A DNA stretch of 34,107 nucleotides from Chromatiales bacterium (GCA_020631335.1 JAHDHK010000012.1:1-34107); one strand, 5' to 3'. Positions 18,118-28,039 are shown, counted from the first letter of the stretch. The notes: generated by a model from the letters alone, not told the origin. Made by a program: numbers and translations.

Positions 18118-19215
18118 GTGGCCGAAATCGTTATTAAAAATTTAAAGAAACAGTTTGGTGACTTCACCGCTGTGCACTCCTCTACCTTTACGGTGGAAGA
18201 CGGCGAATTCTTCATGTTGCTCGGACCGTCGGGGTGTGGCAAAACCACGACACTGCGCATGATTGCGGGGCTTGAGCTGCCTACCGAAGGCGAAATATAC
18301 ATCGGTGGTGAAGAAGTCAGTCAGCAACCGGCATCAGCCCGTGACATCGCTTTTGTGTTTCAAATGTTTGCGCTGTACCCGCACATGAACGTGAAGCGTA
18401 ATCTGACCTATCCGCTGGTAAGTCAGGGGATGCCACGGCGTGAAATCAAAGCCAAGCTTGCCGAAGTGGTAGAGATACTCGGCATAGAAGACATACTGAA
18501 AAAGCCGGTCAGCGGCCTGTCGGGCGGTGATCGACAACGCGTGGCGCTGGGCAGAGCCATCGTGCGTAATCCGAAAGCTTTTATGATGGATGAGCCACTG
18601 GGCGCACTGGATGCAGAGTTCCGCGAACGCATGGCTGAAGAATTACGCGCATTGCACGACCGTATGAACGCGACCACCGTGTACGTAACACATGATCAGC
18701 TCGAAGCCATGCAAATGGGCGATAAAATCGTCGTTATGAACCACGGCGTGGTGGAGCAGTTCGGCACACCGCAAACGATATACGATAAACCGGCCACGCT
18801 GTTTGTGGCGAACTTTATCGGCTCTCCGGCAATGAACTTCCTGCCGTTCAACGGCACAGTGGAAAGTGGCAGCAGTGAGATACTCATGAATGGTGTGTCT
18901 GTCGCGGTCCCGCAGCATCTGGAGTCCGCACAGGGAGACCTCGTGTTCGGGGTGCGACCGGAGCATGTCAGCATTGCCGACGATGGTGTTGTGAAAGGCG
19001 AGGTTATCGCCACCGAGTATCTTGGCACAACGCAGATAGTGTCTGTGAAAACTGAATACGGTATTACTCGCTCGAGGCAGGACTCCGCCACGCAGTTTAC
19101 GATTGGAGATAACATCGGCCTTCAGTTTGCCTCTTCAACCGTGACTTTATTCGACAAGGGCAGTGGCAGAGCGTTGCGCTCCGCGCTGAATCAGGAGGTA
19201 CTGTCGCATGGCTGA
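18118..19215 (+). CDS. Sugar/glycerol-type ABC transporter ATP-binding protein (MalK/UgpC family), first copy
   Basis: GPSGCGKTT, LSGGDRQRVALGRAIV, MMDEPLGALDAEFR, YVTHDQLEAM. GTG start. Confidence 0.92.
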   Translation: MAEIVIKNLKKQFGDFTAVHSSTFTVEDGEFFMLLGPSGCGKTTTLRMIAGLELPTEGEIYIGGEEVSQQPASARDIAFVFQMFALYPHMNVKRNLTYPLVSQGMPRREIKAKLAEVVEILGIEDILKKPVSGLSGGDRQRVALGRAIVRNPKAFMMDEPLGALDAEFRERMAEELRALHDRMNATTVYVTHDQLEAMQMGDKIVVMNHGVVEQFGTPQTIYDKPATLFVANFIGSPAMNFLPFNGTVESGSSEILMNGVSVAVPQHLESAQGDLVFGVRPEHVSIADDGVVKGEVIATEYLGTTQIVSVKTEYGITRSRQDSATQFTIGDNIGLQFASSTVTLFDKGSGRALRSALNQEVLSHG

Positions 19216-20206
19216 TATTGAACTCAATGCCATCAGTAAGCGCTTTGCCGATGTGACCGCGGTCGATTCCATGTCACTGCAGGTGAGTGATGGCCGCTTT
19301 GTGGTGTTGCTGGGTCCGACAGGGGCTGGCAAAACAACCACCCTTCGCTTGATTTCGGGGCTGGAGACACCCGAAGAAGGATCAGTGCATATCGGTGGTC
19401 GCGATGTTACCAGTGAGAGCCCGGCGCAGCGCAACGTCGCCATGGTATTTCAACAGTACTCTTTATACCCTCATTTAACCGTGCGGCAGAACCTCGAATT
19501 TCCGCTGAAGTCGCCGGTGCTGAAGACACCGTCAGGTGAAATTAAAAACAAGGTGCAGGAAGTGGCCGAAGTGCTGCAAATTTCCCATAAGCTGTCGAAC
19601 AAGGCGACGGAGCTTTCCGGCGGAGAGATGCAGCGAGTCTCCATCGGGCGTGCGCTGGTCAGAAGTCCGTCGGTGTTTCTGATGGATGAACCGTTGAGTT
19701 CACTCGATGCCAAACTGCGTGCAGACCTGCGTATAGAGCTCAAGCGATTGCAGTCCGAGCTCGGGGCAACCATGTTGTACGTGACGCACGATCAGGTAGA
19801 AGCAATGACGCTGGCCACGGAAGTCGGCGTGCTGGATGAAGGTCAGTTGGTGCAGTTCGGTACACCGCGTGAGGTCTATGAAGACCCCAATAGTATTTAT
19901 GTGGCCACCAGACTCGGGCTGCCGCGAATCAACACATTGCCTTCAGATCTGTTTGGCGCTGCACCCACGGGCGCTTCAACCATCGGGCTGCGGCCGGAAC
20001 ATATAAAGTTTGGTGAAGGCAAAGAATGCACAGTGACGCGGGTTGAACACCTCGGCGATCAAACGCGTCTGCATGTTGAGCTGGAAGGTCACCGGTTGAT
20101 TACTCTGGCCGATGTAAACAGCGCCGTCGGGGTAGGCGATGCTTTAAAAGTCGCGCCCAAGAACCCGTTGTACTTCGATGCTGACGGACAGCGTATACGT
20201 CACTAA
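19208..20206 (+). CDS. Sugar/glycerol-type ABC transporter ATP-binding protein (MalK/UgpC family), second copy
   Basis: GPTGAGKTT, LSGGEMQRVSIGRALV, LMDEPLSSLDAKLR, YVTHDQVEAM. Overlaps the first ATPase gene by 8 bp. Confidence 0.92.
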   Translation: MADIELNAISKRFADVTAVDSMSLQVSDGRFVVLLGPTGAGKTTTLRLISGLETPEEGSVHIGGRDVTSESPAQRNVAMVFQQYSLYPHLTVRQNLEFPLKSPVLKTPSGEIKNKVQEVAEVLQISHKLSNKATELSGGEMQRVSIGRALVRSPSVFLMDEPLSSLDAKLRADLRIELKRLQSELGATMLYVTHDQVEAMTLATEVGVLDEGQLVQFGTPREVYEDPNSIYVATRLGLPRINTLPSDLFGAAPTGASTIGLRPEHIKFGEGKECTVTRVEHLGDQTRLHVELEGHRLITLADVNSAVGVGDALKVAPKNPLYFDADGQRIRH

Positions 20207-20262
20207 CTATCTGATAAATTCATTTACTGTAAAAACACAGTCGGTATGTTCAGGGGAGACTT

Positions 20263-21885
20263 ATGGATCAGTTTATAAACCAGAAAGAAACCATCGTTAC
20301 CGATGCGATAGACGGTGTGCTTGCAGCATCCGGCGGGCAGCTGGCGAGGCTCGATGGCTATCCACATATAAAAGTGGTTGTCAGACAGGACTGGGATAAA
20401 TCCAAAGTCGCACTGGTGTCCGGCGGTGGGTCCGGCCATGAGCCCGCGCATGCAGGGTTTGTGGGGCAGGGATTGTTAACCGCGGCAGTATGCGGCGATG
20501 TTTTTGCCTCCCCGTCAGTAGATGCGGTGTTAGCCGGTATTCTTGCAGTCAGTGGTAAAGCCGGCTGTTTACTGATCGTTAAAAACTACACAGGCGACCG
20601 GTTGAACTTCGGACTTGCGGCTGAAAGAGCACGGGCCTTCGGTATTAAAGTCAGTATGGTCGTTGTCGATGACGATGTCGCTCTGCCCGAATTGCCGCAG
20701 GCACGTGGTGTGGCGGGGACGCTATTCGTACATAAAATTGCCGGTGCGCTGGCAGAGCAGGGGGCAGATCTTGAAACGGTCACCGCTGCAGCTCAAAAGG
20801 TGATAGAAGGTACCGGCAGTATCGGGATGTCGCTGGATACCTGCACCATACCCGGCTCACCGAAAGAAGATCGCATTGCTTCGGGTAAAGCAGAGCTCGG
20901 ACTGGGCATACACGGGGAAGCCGGTGTCGAACAAGTCGATTTCACTGATGCTAAAACCGCGATGCAGCAGGTAGTGGCCAAACTTAAACCCACAATGAAT
21001 GGCGGTGGTTATGTTGCGCTGCTAAATAATCTGGGTGGCGCAACACCGATTGAAATGTCTGTACTTGCCCGTGAGCTTGCCCGTTCAGACATAGCCTCAT
21101 CGCTACACTGGATGATCGGTCCTGCCGCATTGATGACTTCACTGGATATGCGCGGGTTTTCTTTGTCTGTTATTCAGGTAGACGGCGAACAGGAAGCATT
21201 GCTGCAGTCCCCGGTCGGGCCTGCCGCATGGCCGCAGATGCAAAAGCTTGCCGAAGATGCGGTGCAGCCACTGCCCGATGGTCTCTCACCCATCAAACCA
21301 ACACCTTCAACCCATCCGGAGCGAAGAGCATTTCTTGAAAAATGTTGCGATGTTCTGATTAGTGCGGAAGCAACGCTTAATGCACTGGATGCCAAGTCCG
21401 GTGATGGCGACACAGGCAGTACACTTGCCGGTGCGGCACGTGCCATGAAGCTGGTGCTGGATGATCTGCCACTGGCTGATCTTACCCAGTTATATCGGGC
21501 AATCGGTGCTGAGCTGGGTCAGACCATGGGCGGCTCTTCGGGGGTGTTACTGGCGATATTTTTTGCCGCCGCCGGCGATGCCTCAGCCTCCGGTGCCGAT
21601 GAAGTTGGCGCACTGAAAGCCGGCCTTGAACGGATTCAGCAGGTGGGCGGGGCAGCACCGGGTGATCGCACCATGATAGACGCCTTAACACCGGCGCTCG
21701 ATGCACTGCCGGATGGACTACCTGCGGCGGCTGTGGCAGCGCGTACCGGCGCAGACCACACCGCGACCATTGTTAAGGCGAAAGCCGGTCGAGCGAGTTA
21801 CCTTACCGAAGACAAGCTCAAGGGTCACAATGATCCCGGTGCCGAGGCAGTGGCTATGCTGCTAGAGAGTCTGACGAATAACTAG
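20263..21885 (+). CDS. Dihydroxyacetone kinase-family protein (fused DhaK-DhaL, ATP-dependent type)
   Basis: DhaK part: VALVSGGGSGHEPAHAGFVGQGLLTAAVCGDVFASPS, and LGLGIHGEAGVE containing the substrate-binding His motif. DhaL part: SGDGDTGSTLAGAARAM and MGGSSGVLLAIFF. Strong SD GGGGA upstream. Confidence 0.92.
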   Translation: MDQFINQKETIVTDAIDGVLAASGGQLARLDGYPHIKVVVRQDWDKSKVALVSGGGSGHEPAHAGFVGQGLLTAAVCGDVFASPSVDAVLAGILAVSGKAGCLLIVKNYTGDRLNFGLAAERARAFGIKVSMVVVDDDVALPELPQARGVAGTLFVHKIAGALAEQGADLETVTAAAQKVIEGTGSIGMSLDTCTIPGSPKEDRIASGKAELGLGIHGEAGVEQVDFTDAKTAMQQVVAKLKPTMNGGGYVALLNNLGGATPIEMSVLARELARSDIASSLHWMIGPAALMTSLDMRGFSLSVIQVDGEQEALLQSPVGPAAWPQMQKLAEDAVQPLPDGLSPIKPTPSTHPERRAFLEKCCDVLISAEATLNALDAKSGDGDTGSTLAGAARAMKLVLDDLPLADLTQLYRAIGAELGQTMGGSSGVLLAIFFAAAGDASASGADEVGALKAGLERIQQVGGAAPGDRTMIDALTPALDALPDGLPAAAVAARTGADHTATIVKAKAGRASYLTEDKLKGHNDPGAEAVAMLLESLTNN

Positions 21886-22114
21886 CGCTGCTTGACAGCT
21901 ACCGCACTTATACTCAGGGACTTTAACGCCTCTGGTTTGCGACAGACGCCATTAGTTCCAATCGTTAGTGTTATTGTCGATGGTAAGCACTGTTTAACCG
22001 GTTACCGTGTCTTTGATGGCGGGTCTGCTGTGGCAATAATGTGCGGGTAGGTACCCCATCAATATCGGCACCTGTAGCGGGTGCCGCATCGTGCAATGTC
22101 ACATTGTCAAAGAG

Positions 22115-23509
22115 TTACATTGTACAAGTGGCGGGTGTGCCAAACGCAGCTTCGATCACACGCCCTGCATCGATTAATACATCTTCCCTGAATCTGTCTG
22201 CCAGCAACTGCACGCCATTGGGTCGGCCGTTGCTCTCACCGGTGGCGACCGAAAGCCCGGGGAGTCCCATCAGTGGCAGCCCCACCTGAATCAGTTGTGC
22301 TTCGTACACCCGCTGGAAGCTTTCCGCACTTTGCACATCCAGCAAATCGTCAAAAGGCAGCTCGGCAGACACCGGGCAGAGTGCAAGCGGGTATTGTTGA
22401 AAAAACGCCTGCCATTGTCTGATGTACATAGCACGCTGCTGCATGATAACCACCAGTTCATCACCACTTGGGCGCACAGGTGCAATTTCTTCCAGCTGAT
22501 GAAACACATGGATCGCTTCGGCATTGTCCTCTTTATAAAGCGGGTCTTTATTCAGATGGCGCAACTCTTCAAGCCATAGTGTGACGTTTAAACGCGCGGG
22601 TTCCCGCAGAGGTGGCAGCGCGACTTCTTCTATGGTCCAGCCGGCCTGCTCAAGCGCACGTGCAGACTCATGCAGTGCCTGCGTGATCTGTGGTGCGGTG
22701 TTCAGGTTTTCAGGGTGTGTGCAGATGGCTGCTCGTTTCGGAACTGCCGGAAGATCACTGGCTACCGGCACGTACCAAGGGTCACGATGATCATAGGCAC
22801 TCATTGCCTTGAGTGATAATTCAATATCATCGATACATCGAGCAACAGGCCCCGATACCGCGCAGATCTGTCCGGCAATCAGTCTGTCGGCAGCACTTGC
22901 GTTAAACGCAGGTATTCGCCCCAGCGTCGGGCGCAGCCCGTGGATGCCGCAGGCATAGGCCGGGTAACGGATAGAGCCTGCGATGTCAGTCGCATGTCCT
23001 ATTGCACCAATGCCCGCTGCGGTGGCCGCAGCAGCACCGCCGGAAGAACCTCCGGGGGTGAGTTGCGGGTTGCGTGGGTTGCGGGTGTGGCCGTGCAGAT
23101 CGTTGTTGGTAAACCATCGCAGCGAAAATGCCGGGGTATTGGTTCGACCGATAATAATGGCACCCGCGCGTCGCAGGTTGGCGACCACAGGGCTGTCGGA
23201 CTCTGCAGTCAGGTGCTGTTGGATCCGCAATCCGTTGGTGGTTGCAAACCCTTTCTGGTCAGTGACGACTTTGATCGTGACCGGCACCCCTGCCAGCTGG
23301 CCGGGGCGGTGACCTGCGGCGATTCCGGCATCGACAGCATCCGCTGCAGCCAGCGCTTCTTCGGGCATTTCATCGACAACCGCATTGATCGCAGGATTAA
23401 CCTGTTCCAGCCTGCTAAGCGTCTGTTCGGTCACTGCACGTGCAGTTGTCTCGCCAGTGGTGATACGCTGTACAATGTCCCGCGCCGGTAGCTTCCACAA
23501 TTCTGTCAT
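22115..23509 (-). CDS. Amidase (amidase signature family)
   Basis: GVPVTIKVVTDQKG (Lys), TPGGSSGGAAAATAAGIGAIGHATDIAGSIRYPAYACGIHGLRPT (Ser-Ser). Likely start is MTELWKLPARDIV at 23509 rather than 23674. Confidence 0.9.
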   Translation of the reverse strand: MTELWKLPARDIVQRITTGETTARAVTEQTLSRLEQVNPAINAVVDEMPEEALAAADAVDAGIAAGHRPGQLAGVPVTIKVVTDQKGFATTNGLRIQQHLTAESDSPVVANLRRAGAIIIGRTNTPAFSLRWFTNNDLHGHTRNPRNPQLTPGGSSGGAAAATAAGIGAIGHATDIAGSIRYPAYACGIHGLRPTLGRIPAFNASAADRLIAGQICAVSGPVARCIDDIELSLKAMSAYDHRDPWYVPVASDLPAVPKRAAICTHPENLNTAPQITQALHESARALEQAGWTIEEVALPPLREPARLNVTLWLEELRHLNKDPLYKEDNAEAIHVFHQLEEIAPVRPSGDELVVIMQQRAMYIRQWQAFFQQYPLALCPVSAELPFDDLLDVQSAESFQRVYEAQLIQVGLPLMGLPGLSVATGESNGRPNGVQLLADRFREDVLIDAGRVIEAAFGTPATCTM

Positions 23510-23771
23510 CGAATGTCGCCTGTAGGAGTTCTGTTGAAGTGTACATGCCCGGCCTGTCATGCCATACACATGTTGTCTATCACACCGGTGATCCGGCCTG
23601 GAAAGCTCTGTTTGAACGCTCCTGAACATTCCCTGGTGCCATTGTCTGACGCGCTTGCATCGTTTGCCTGGCAATTAGCGGTGTCGGTCACGGTATCGTT
23701 TTACAGCAACGTTGTATCGCTTGTGTGTTTGCGTTGGCGGTGACGGTTACTGCTGACTCTGGAGCAATTCA

Positions 23772-25019
23772 TTGACTGCCAAAGCGCCAGCGGCAACGTG
23801 GTGGCTTAGCGCGCTTGTCCTCGCGCTTTGTGTCGTGATGACCGCGCTGAGTCGCGGTAGCGGAGAGACGTTCAGCGTGTTCCTGCTGCCCCTGAGCGGT
23901 CACTTTGGCTGGGAGCGTGCGTCTGTTGCTTCGGTTTACTCCGTCTATATGGTCAGCCTTGGGTTCGGGTCGCTGCTGGCCGGACTCACATTTGATCGCT
24001 TCGGCGCACGGTTCAACTACCTTGCCGGCACCGCCGTGCTGGCGGTCGCCTATCTGCTTGCCGGCAGACTGCAAACACTGTGGCAGTTTTCCTTAATGCT
24101 GGGTATCGGAGGTGGTGTTGGTGCCGCGATGATAGGGCTGGTACCCACGCAAAGTCTGGTGGCTCGGTGGTATCACAAAAGACTATCAACAGCGCTGTCT
24201 GTCGGCTACGCCAGTCAGGGGCTTGGCACGCTGATGTTAGTGCCACTGGTACAAATTTTTATCGAAAGCAGTGGCTGGCAGAATGCTTATAAATATCTGG
24301 GGTGGGGCTTTGCTGCGTTGTTTGTCCTGATGTTGCTGTTACCGTGGCAGACGATTGAGGCCGGTGCAGTTGATAACCCGAGAAAAACCCGCGACGGTAA
24401 AGCGGTGGGGGGGATGAGCCTTAAAGAGGCGATAAGAACCCGTGCGTTCTGGGGTTTCTTCGGTATCTTCAGTTTTACTGCGATAGGTATATTCGGCATC
24501 AGTCTGCAGTCGGTTGCGTATCTTATCGCGCGCGGTTACTCGGAGCTTGAGGCTGCTTTTGCCTTCGGAATGGTGGGTATGCTCAGCTTTGCCGGTATGG
24601 CCATTACCGGAGTCGCCGCGGAATACTGGCCCAGGCATCTGGTTGCCAGTGTCAGTTATTCATTCAGTCTGGCGGGTATGGCAGCCCTTGCGCTGCTGCA
24701 GTGGGAAATAAGCCCGATACTGTTGATAATTTATATAGTCGGGCTCGGTCTGTCGTCAGGTGCGAGAGGGCCGATTATTACCACACTGATGGCAGAGTAT
24801 TTTTCGGGTAAAGGACAGGCCTCGATTTATGGTGCTGCCAATATTGGTCAGGGGCTGGGCGCGGCGCTGGGTGCGTTTACCGCCGGTCTGTTGTTTGATC
24901 TGACTGGTGGCTACAATGCGGGCTTCGGTTTTTGTGCGGCGGCATTGTTGTGCGGGCTGACCCTTTTCTGGCTGATCCCTGAAATCAGACATGCAGCACT
25001 GCGTGAAAAAGGCGCATAA
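23772..25019 (+). CDS. MFS transporter (monocarboxylate/OFA-like)
   Basis: About 12 hydrophobic segments and LAGLTFDRFGARF (motif A-like). TTG start. Confidence 0.87.
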   Translation: MTAKAPAATWWLSALVLALCVVMTALSRGSGETFSVFLLPLSGHFGWERASVASVYSVYMVSLGFGSLLAGLTFDRFGARFNYLAGTAVLAVAYLLAGRLQTLWQFSLMLGIGGGVGAAMIGLVPTQSLVARWYHKRLSTALSVGYASQGLGTLMLVPLVQIFIESSGWQNAYKYLGWGFAALFVLMLLLPWQTIEAGAVDNPRKTRDGKAVGGMSLKEAIRTRAFWGFFGIFSFTAIGIFGISLQSVAYLIARGYSELEAAFAFGMVGMLSFAGMAITGVAAEYWPRHLVASVSYSFSLAGMAALALLQWEISPILLIIYIVGLGLSSGARGPIITTLMAEYFSGKGQASIYGAANIGQGLGAALGAFTAGLLFDLTGGYNAGFGFCAAALLCGLTLFWLIPEIRHAALREKGA

Positions 25020-25151
25020 ACGGCGCTGCACTGCGTTCGTTATTTCTGTCTGCCCGCTTACCTGGCTGACGGTGACGGGAAGTTTGCCATTTACCCGCAG
25101 ATATAATAATGTCATGACACTTCTACAACCCCCGGGGCAAGGTCGACCTGC

Positions 25152-26672
25152 ATGATCAGAATAACTACTTACGCAGCTCAACTTTGTACAGCAGCCGCAA
25201 TGTGCATGATGGCCGCGGGTTGCACTGGAGAATCCAATGGCAACACAGCGGTGGCGCTGGCCGCCCCTAAACGTGTGATCGCGGCGGTGGATCCCGAGCA
25301 ACTGAGTGTAGAGCTGCGTGTCAACAATCAAAGCTATACGGCTATCCGTCAGGCAGACAACAGCTATGTCACTTCGGTAACTGTGCCTGCCAACCGCGAC
25401 AGTCGGATTACTGTAGTGTGGACTGAACTATTTCAGGGAACGCGGTTAAAACTTGCCGAGCAGGTAGAGGTGGTGACTGTAGGAGACAGTGCAATGACCA
25501 TCAATTTCGGTGATGCTTATACCACCACCGGAAACGGCTTTGATATTGACGCAGACGGTTTTTCAAACCTTGCCGAACGCATTGAAGGTACCAACCCATT
25601 GTCTGCAAATGACCGACCCGACGCTGCATCACTGCAACTGACAGTCGCATTGCCGGATGACATAGTGGCACTGGGTGACGATATCACGCTGAGTGCTACC
25701 GTTAATGATGCGCCGGTCAGCTTGTTGCGGGCCAGTGCCGGTGTTGCCACTGCTTCGGTGCCGGGGTTTGCAGCGGGCGTGCAGGCAAGTGCGTCAGTGC
25801 AAATCAACGGTTCGGGTTTGTCACTGGCAACGGCACAGAAGTCTCTGACTTTGCAGCTAGGTGATGACAATCAGCTGACCATTGCGCAAACAGATTTCGA
25901 TACCTCAGCGGATACAGATAACGATGGCATTTCCAATATAGTTGAACTGTTGCTGGGCACCAACCCGCAGGCTGCAATCGACTACAACATAGCGCGAGTG
26001 CAGAATGCCCCACAGGTGGACGGCAGCCTCAGCGACTCAGTTTGGCTTAACCGGCTGACGCAAAGCAACTCGCTAAAGCTGAATCGTTTAATCACTGCCG
26101 ACAGCGGTGAAAATCAGGTAACCACCGATGGCCTGCTCTCGGCATGGGCTGCGGTGACAGACGGAGAAACATTATTTATTGCGCTTCGCATCATCGATAA
26201 TTCTATTCAATTTGATTCAGGCGATATGTGGTGGAGAGACGATGCGATTGAATTATTTATCGATGGTGATAACTCCAAGCAGCCCGACAACTACGACGGA
26301 TTAAACGACTACCATATAGGTGTGCGGGTGGAAGATCTGCTGCTGATTCGCGGGGGGCGCTCTGTCGGGCTCCCGCCGAACCTTGTCTATGAACTCAGCG
26401 CCGGCGCGTTTGACGACGACATTGCCAATGGTGCTTATGCTTCTGACCTTGATGCCAATGGCGCGCCTGACGTCGGTTTTAATCTGGAGATGGCGATACC
26501 ACTGGAGGAACTGGGTATCGACAGTGACGAGCCGTTCGGGATTAATGTGCACTATAACGACGACGATAACGGTGGCGACCGTGATGCGAAATACAGCTGG
26601 GTCGGTCGGCGTGGTGTGGATATAGATTATCTCGAGCCATCCTCGCTCGCGACGGCACTCATCAGCGACTAG
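25152..26672 (+). CDS. Lipoprotein with two Ca-binding (TSP3/EF-hand-like) repeats and a C-terminal CBM9-like sugar-binding domain
   Basis: Lipobox MMAAGC; DIDADGFSNLAERIEGTNP and DTDNDGISNIVELLLGTNP; APQVDGSLSDSVW...DDAIELFIDGDNSKQPDNYDGLNDYHIGV resembles CBM9-like domains. Confidence 0.75.
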   Translation: MIRITTYAAQLCTAAAMCMMAAGCTGESNGNTAVALAAPKRVIAAVDPEQLSVELRVNNQSYTAIRQADNSYVTSVTVPANRDSRITVVWTELFQGTRLKLAEQVEVVTVGDSAMTINFGDAYTTTGNGFDIDADGFSNLAERIEGTNPLSANDRPDAASLQLTVALPDDIVALGDDITLSATVNDAPVSLLRASAGVATASVPGFAAGVQASASVQINGSGLSLATAQKSLTLQLGDDNQLTIAQTDFDTSADTDNDGISNIVELLLGTNPQAAIDYNIARVQNAPQVDGSLSDSVWLNRLTQSNSLKLNRLITADSGENQVTTDGLLSAWAAVTDGETLFIALRIIDNSIQFDSGDMWWRDDAIELFIDGDNSKQPDNYDGLNDYHIGVRVEDLLLIRGGRSVGLPPNLVYELSAGAFDDDIANGAYASDLDANGAPDVGFNLEMAIPLEELGIDSDEPFGINVHYNDDDNGGDRDAKYSWVGRRGVDIDYLEPSSLATALISD

Positions 26673-26695
26673 CGCAATACGATTTCAACAGTCTG

Positions 26696-27847
26696 CTATA
26701 TGTTAGTCCGATATTTTTCAATGGTCTCCGGCACAATGTCGATACCCAGCCCGTGACCTGAAGGGATAACCACCACGCCATCAGTCACCTGCCAGGGATT
26801 GGCAATCAGCTCATTGCGAAACGGGTGAGAAGAGCAATCGAACTCCAGCAACGGTTGTTGCGGAAAGAGATTATGATGGGTAACCGGCATCGCGGCGAGC
26901 AACTGCAATGATGCGGCCTGTGCCACAGCACTGCCCCACACATGCGGATTAACGCTGACACCATGGGCCTGAGCCATGGCGACGATATCTCTCGCTGCGG
27001 TTATCCCGCCGCAGGAACCGATATCGGGTTGAGCAATATCAACTGCACCGGCGGCAAACAGCGACCTGAATCCGTAAATCGTGTGTTCGTTTTCACCACC
27101 GGCAATGGGAACATCCAGCTTCTCGCGGAGTTGCCGGTAACCGTTGATATCTTCCGGTACCACGGGTTCTTCGTACCACCTCACGTTAAACAGCTCCAGC
27201 TCGCGACCAAGCTGAAGTGCCTCGCGATACCCGTAGGCGTGGTTGGTGTCGACCATCAGTTCAACTTGATGATCTCCAAGCGCCTCTGCGATCTTATGCA
27301 TCACAGCGATGTCATCCGCCACACCGAATCCAAGCTTGATTTTCATGGCGGTGAAACCGTTGTTGTAATGACTGACCGCTTCCTCGGCCAGTCTGTCGGC
27401 TTCGTCTTTACCCTGCAGTCGATAGAACCCTGTTGCATAGGGTTGGACAGAGTGTCTGTGTGCGCCGCCAAGTAACTGATAGATCGGTTGCTCGTAATAG
27501 TGACCAGCCAGATCCCACAGGGCAATATCAATGGCACTGATGGCCGCAACCACGGACCCTTTGCGTCCATAGTCGCGGGTAGTGTGGTAAAGCTGATGCC
27601 ATATAACCGAGGTGTCTAATGCGTCGGCACCGATCAAGTGAGGGCGTAGTGCATGCTCGATGGTGGCGGCTGCAATTTCCGGGGGCTCGAGTCCCTGAGT
27701 AAACGCCTCGCCCCAGCCGGTCAGTCCATTGTCTGCAGTCACCTTCACCAGCGTGGCACACCGCTGGTGCACCCATCCCTGAGAAAACGCAAAAGGGGTC
27801 TCAAGCGCCGACTTCAGTACATAAGTGTCAATGGCGGAAATTTTCAT
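26696..27847 (-). CDS. Mandelate racemase/muconate lactonizing enzyme family protein (resembles D-galactarolactone cycloisomerase)
   Basis: MKIKLGFGVADDI (Lys motif), MVDTNHAYGY, YEEPVVPEDI, AGGENEHTIYG, QPDIGSCGGIT and HVWGSAVAQAASLQLLAAMP are enolase-superfamily metal/base motifs. Confidence 0.87.
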   Translation of the reverse strand: MKISAIDTYVLKSALETPFAFSQGWVHQRCATLVKVTADNGLTGWGEAFTQGLEPPEIAAATIEHALRPHLIGADALDTSVIWHQLYHTTRDYGRKGSVVAAISAIDIALWDLAGHYYEQPIYQLLGGAHRHSVQPYATGFYRLQGKDEADRLAEEAVSHYNNGFTAMKIKLGFGVADDIAVMHKIAEALGDHQVELMVDTNHAYGYREALQLGRELELFNVRWYEEPVVPEDINGYRQLREKLDVPIAGGENEHTIYGFRSLFAAGAVDIAQPDIGSCGGITAARDIVAMAQAHGVSVNPHVWGSAVAQAASLQLLAAMPVTHHNLFPQQPLLEFDCSSHPFRNELIANPWQVTDGVVVIPSGHGLGIDIVPETIEKYRTNI

Positions 27848-28039
27848 AAGGCTGACTGAGTGTTAAAAAGCGTATTGTACACAGCAGCACGGCTGGGGTG
27901 TTTGCGCTGATCCTGTTGCCAGCATACAAAATGATCGATCCACCCGGGTCCTTAAACGGCGTCGGGTGGTAGGTTTACATCTACTGGCTGTTGTGTGGCC
28001 ACATACGTCTGCGCATGCGTTGTTTATTAATGGCCTTGT

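Noticed and set aside
22096-22132. CAATGTCACATTG and TTGTACAA palindromes near the 3' end of the amidase gene (GntR-like sites)
   Set aside because: Located at the amidase 3' end, partly in its coding sequence, with no promoter they would control; probably chance.
25079-25107. TATAAT (25102-25107) upstream of the lipoprotein gene as a sigma70 promoter
   Set aside because: No acceptable -35 at 16-18 nt spacing; not called.
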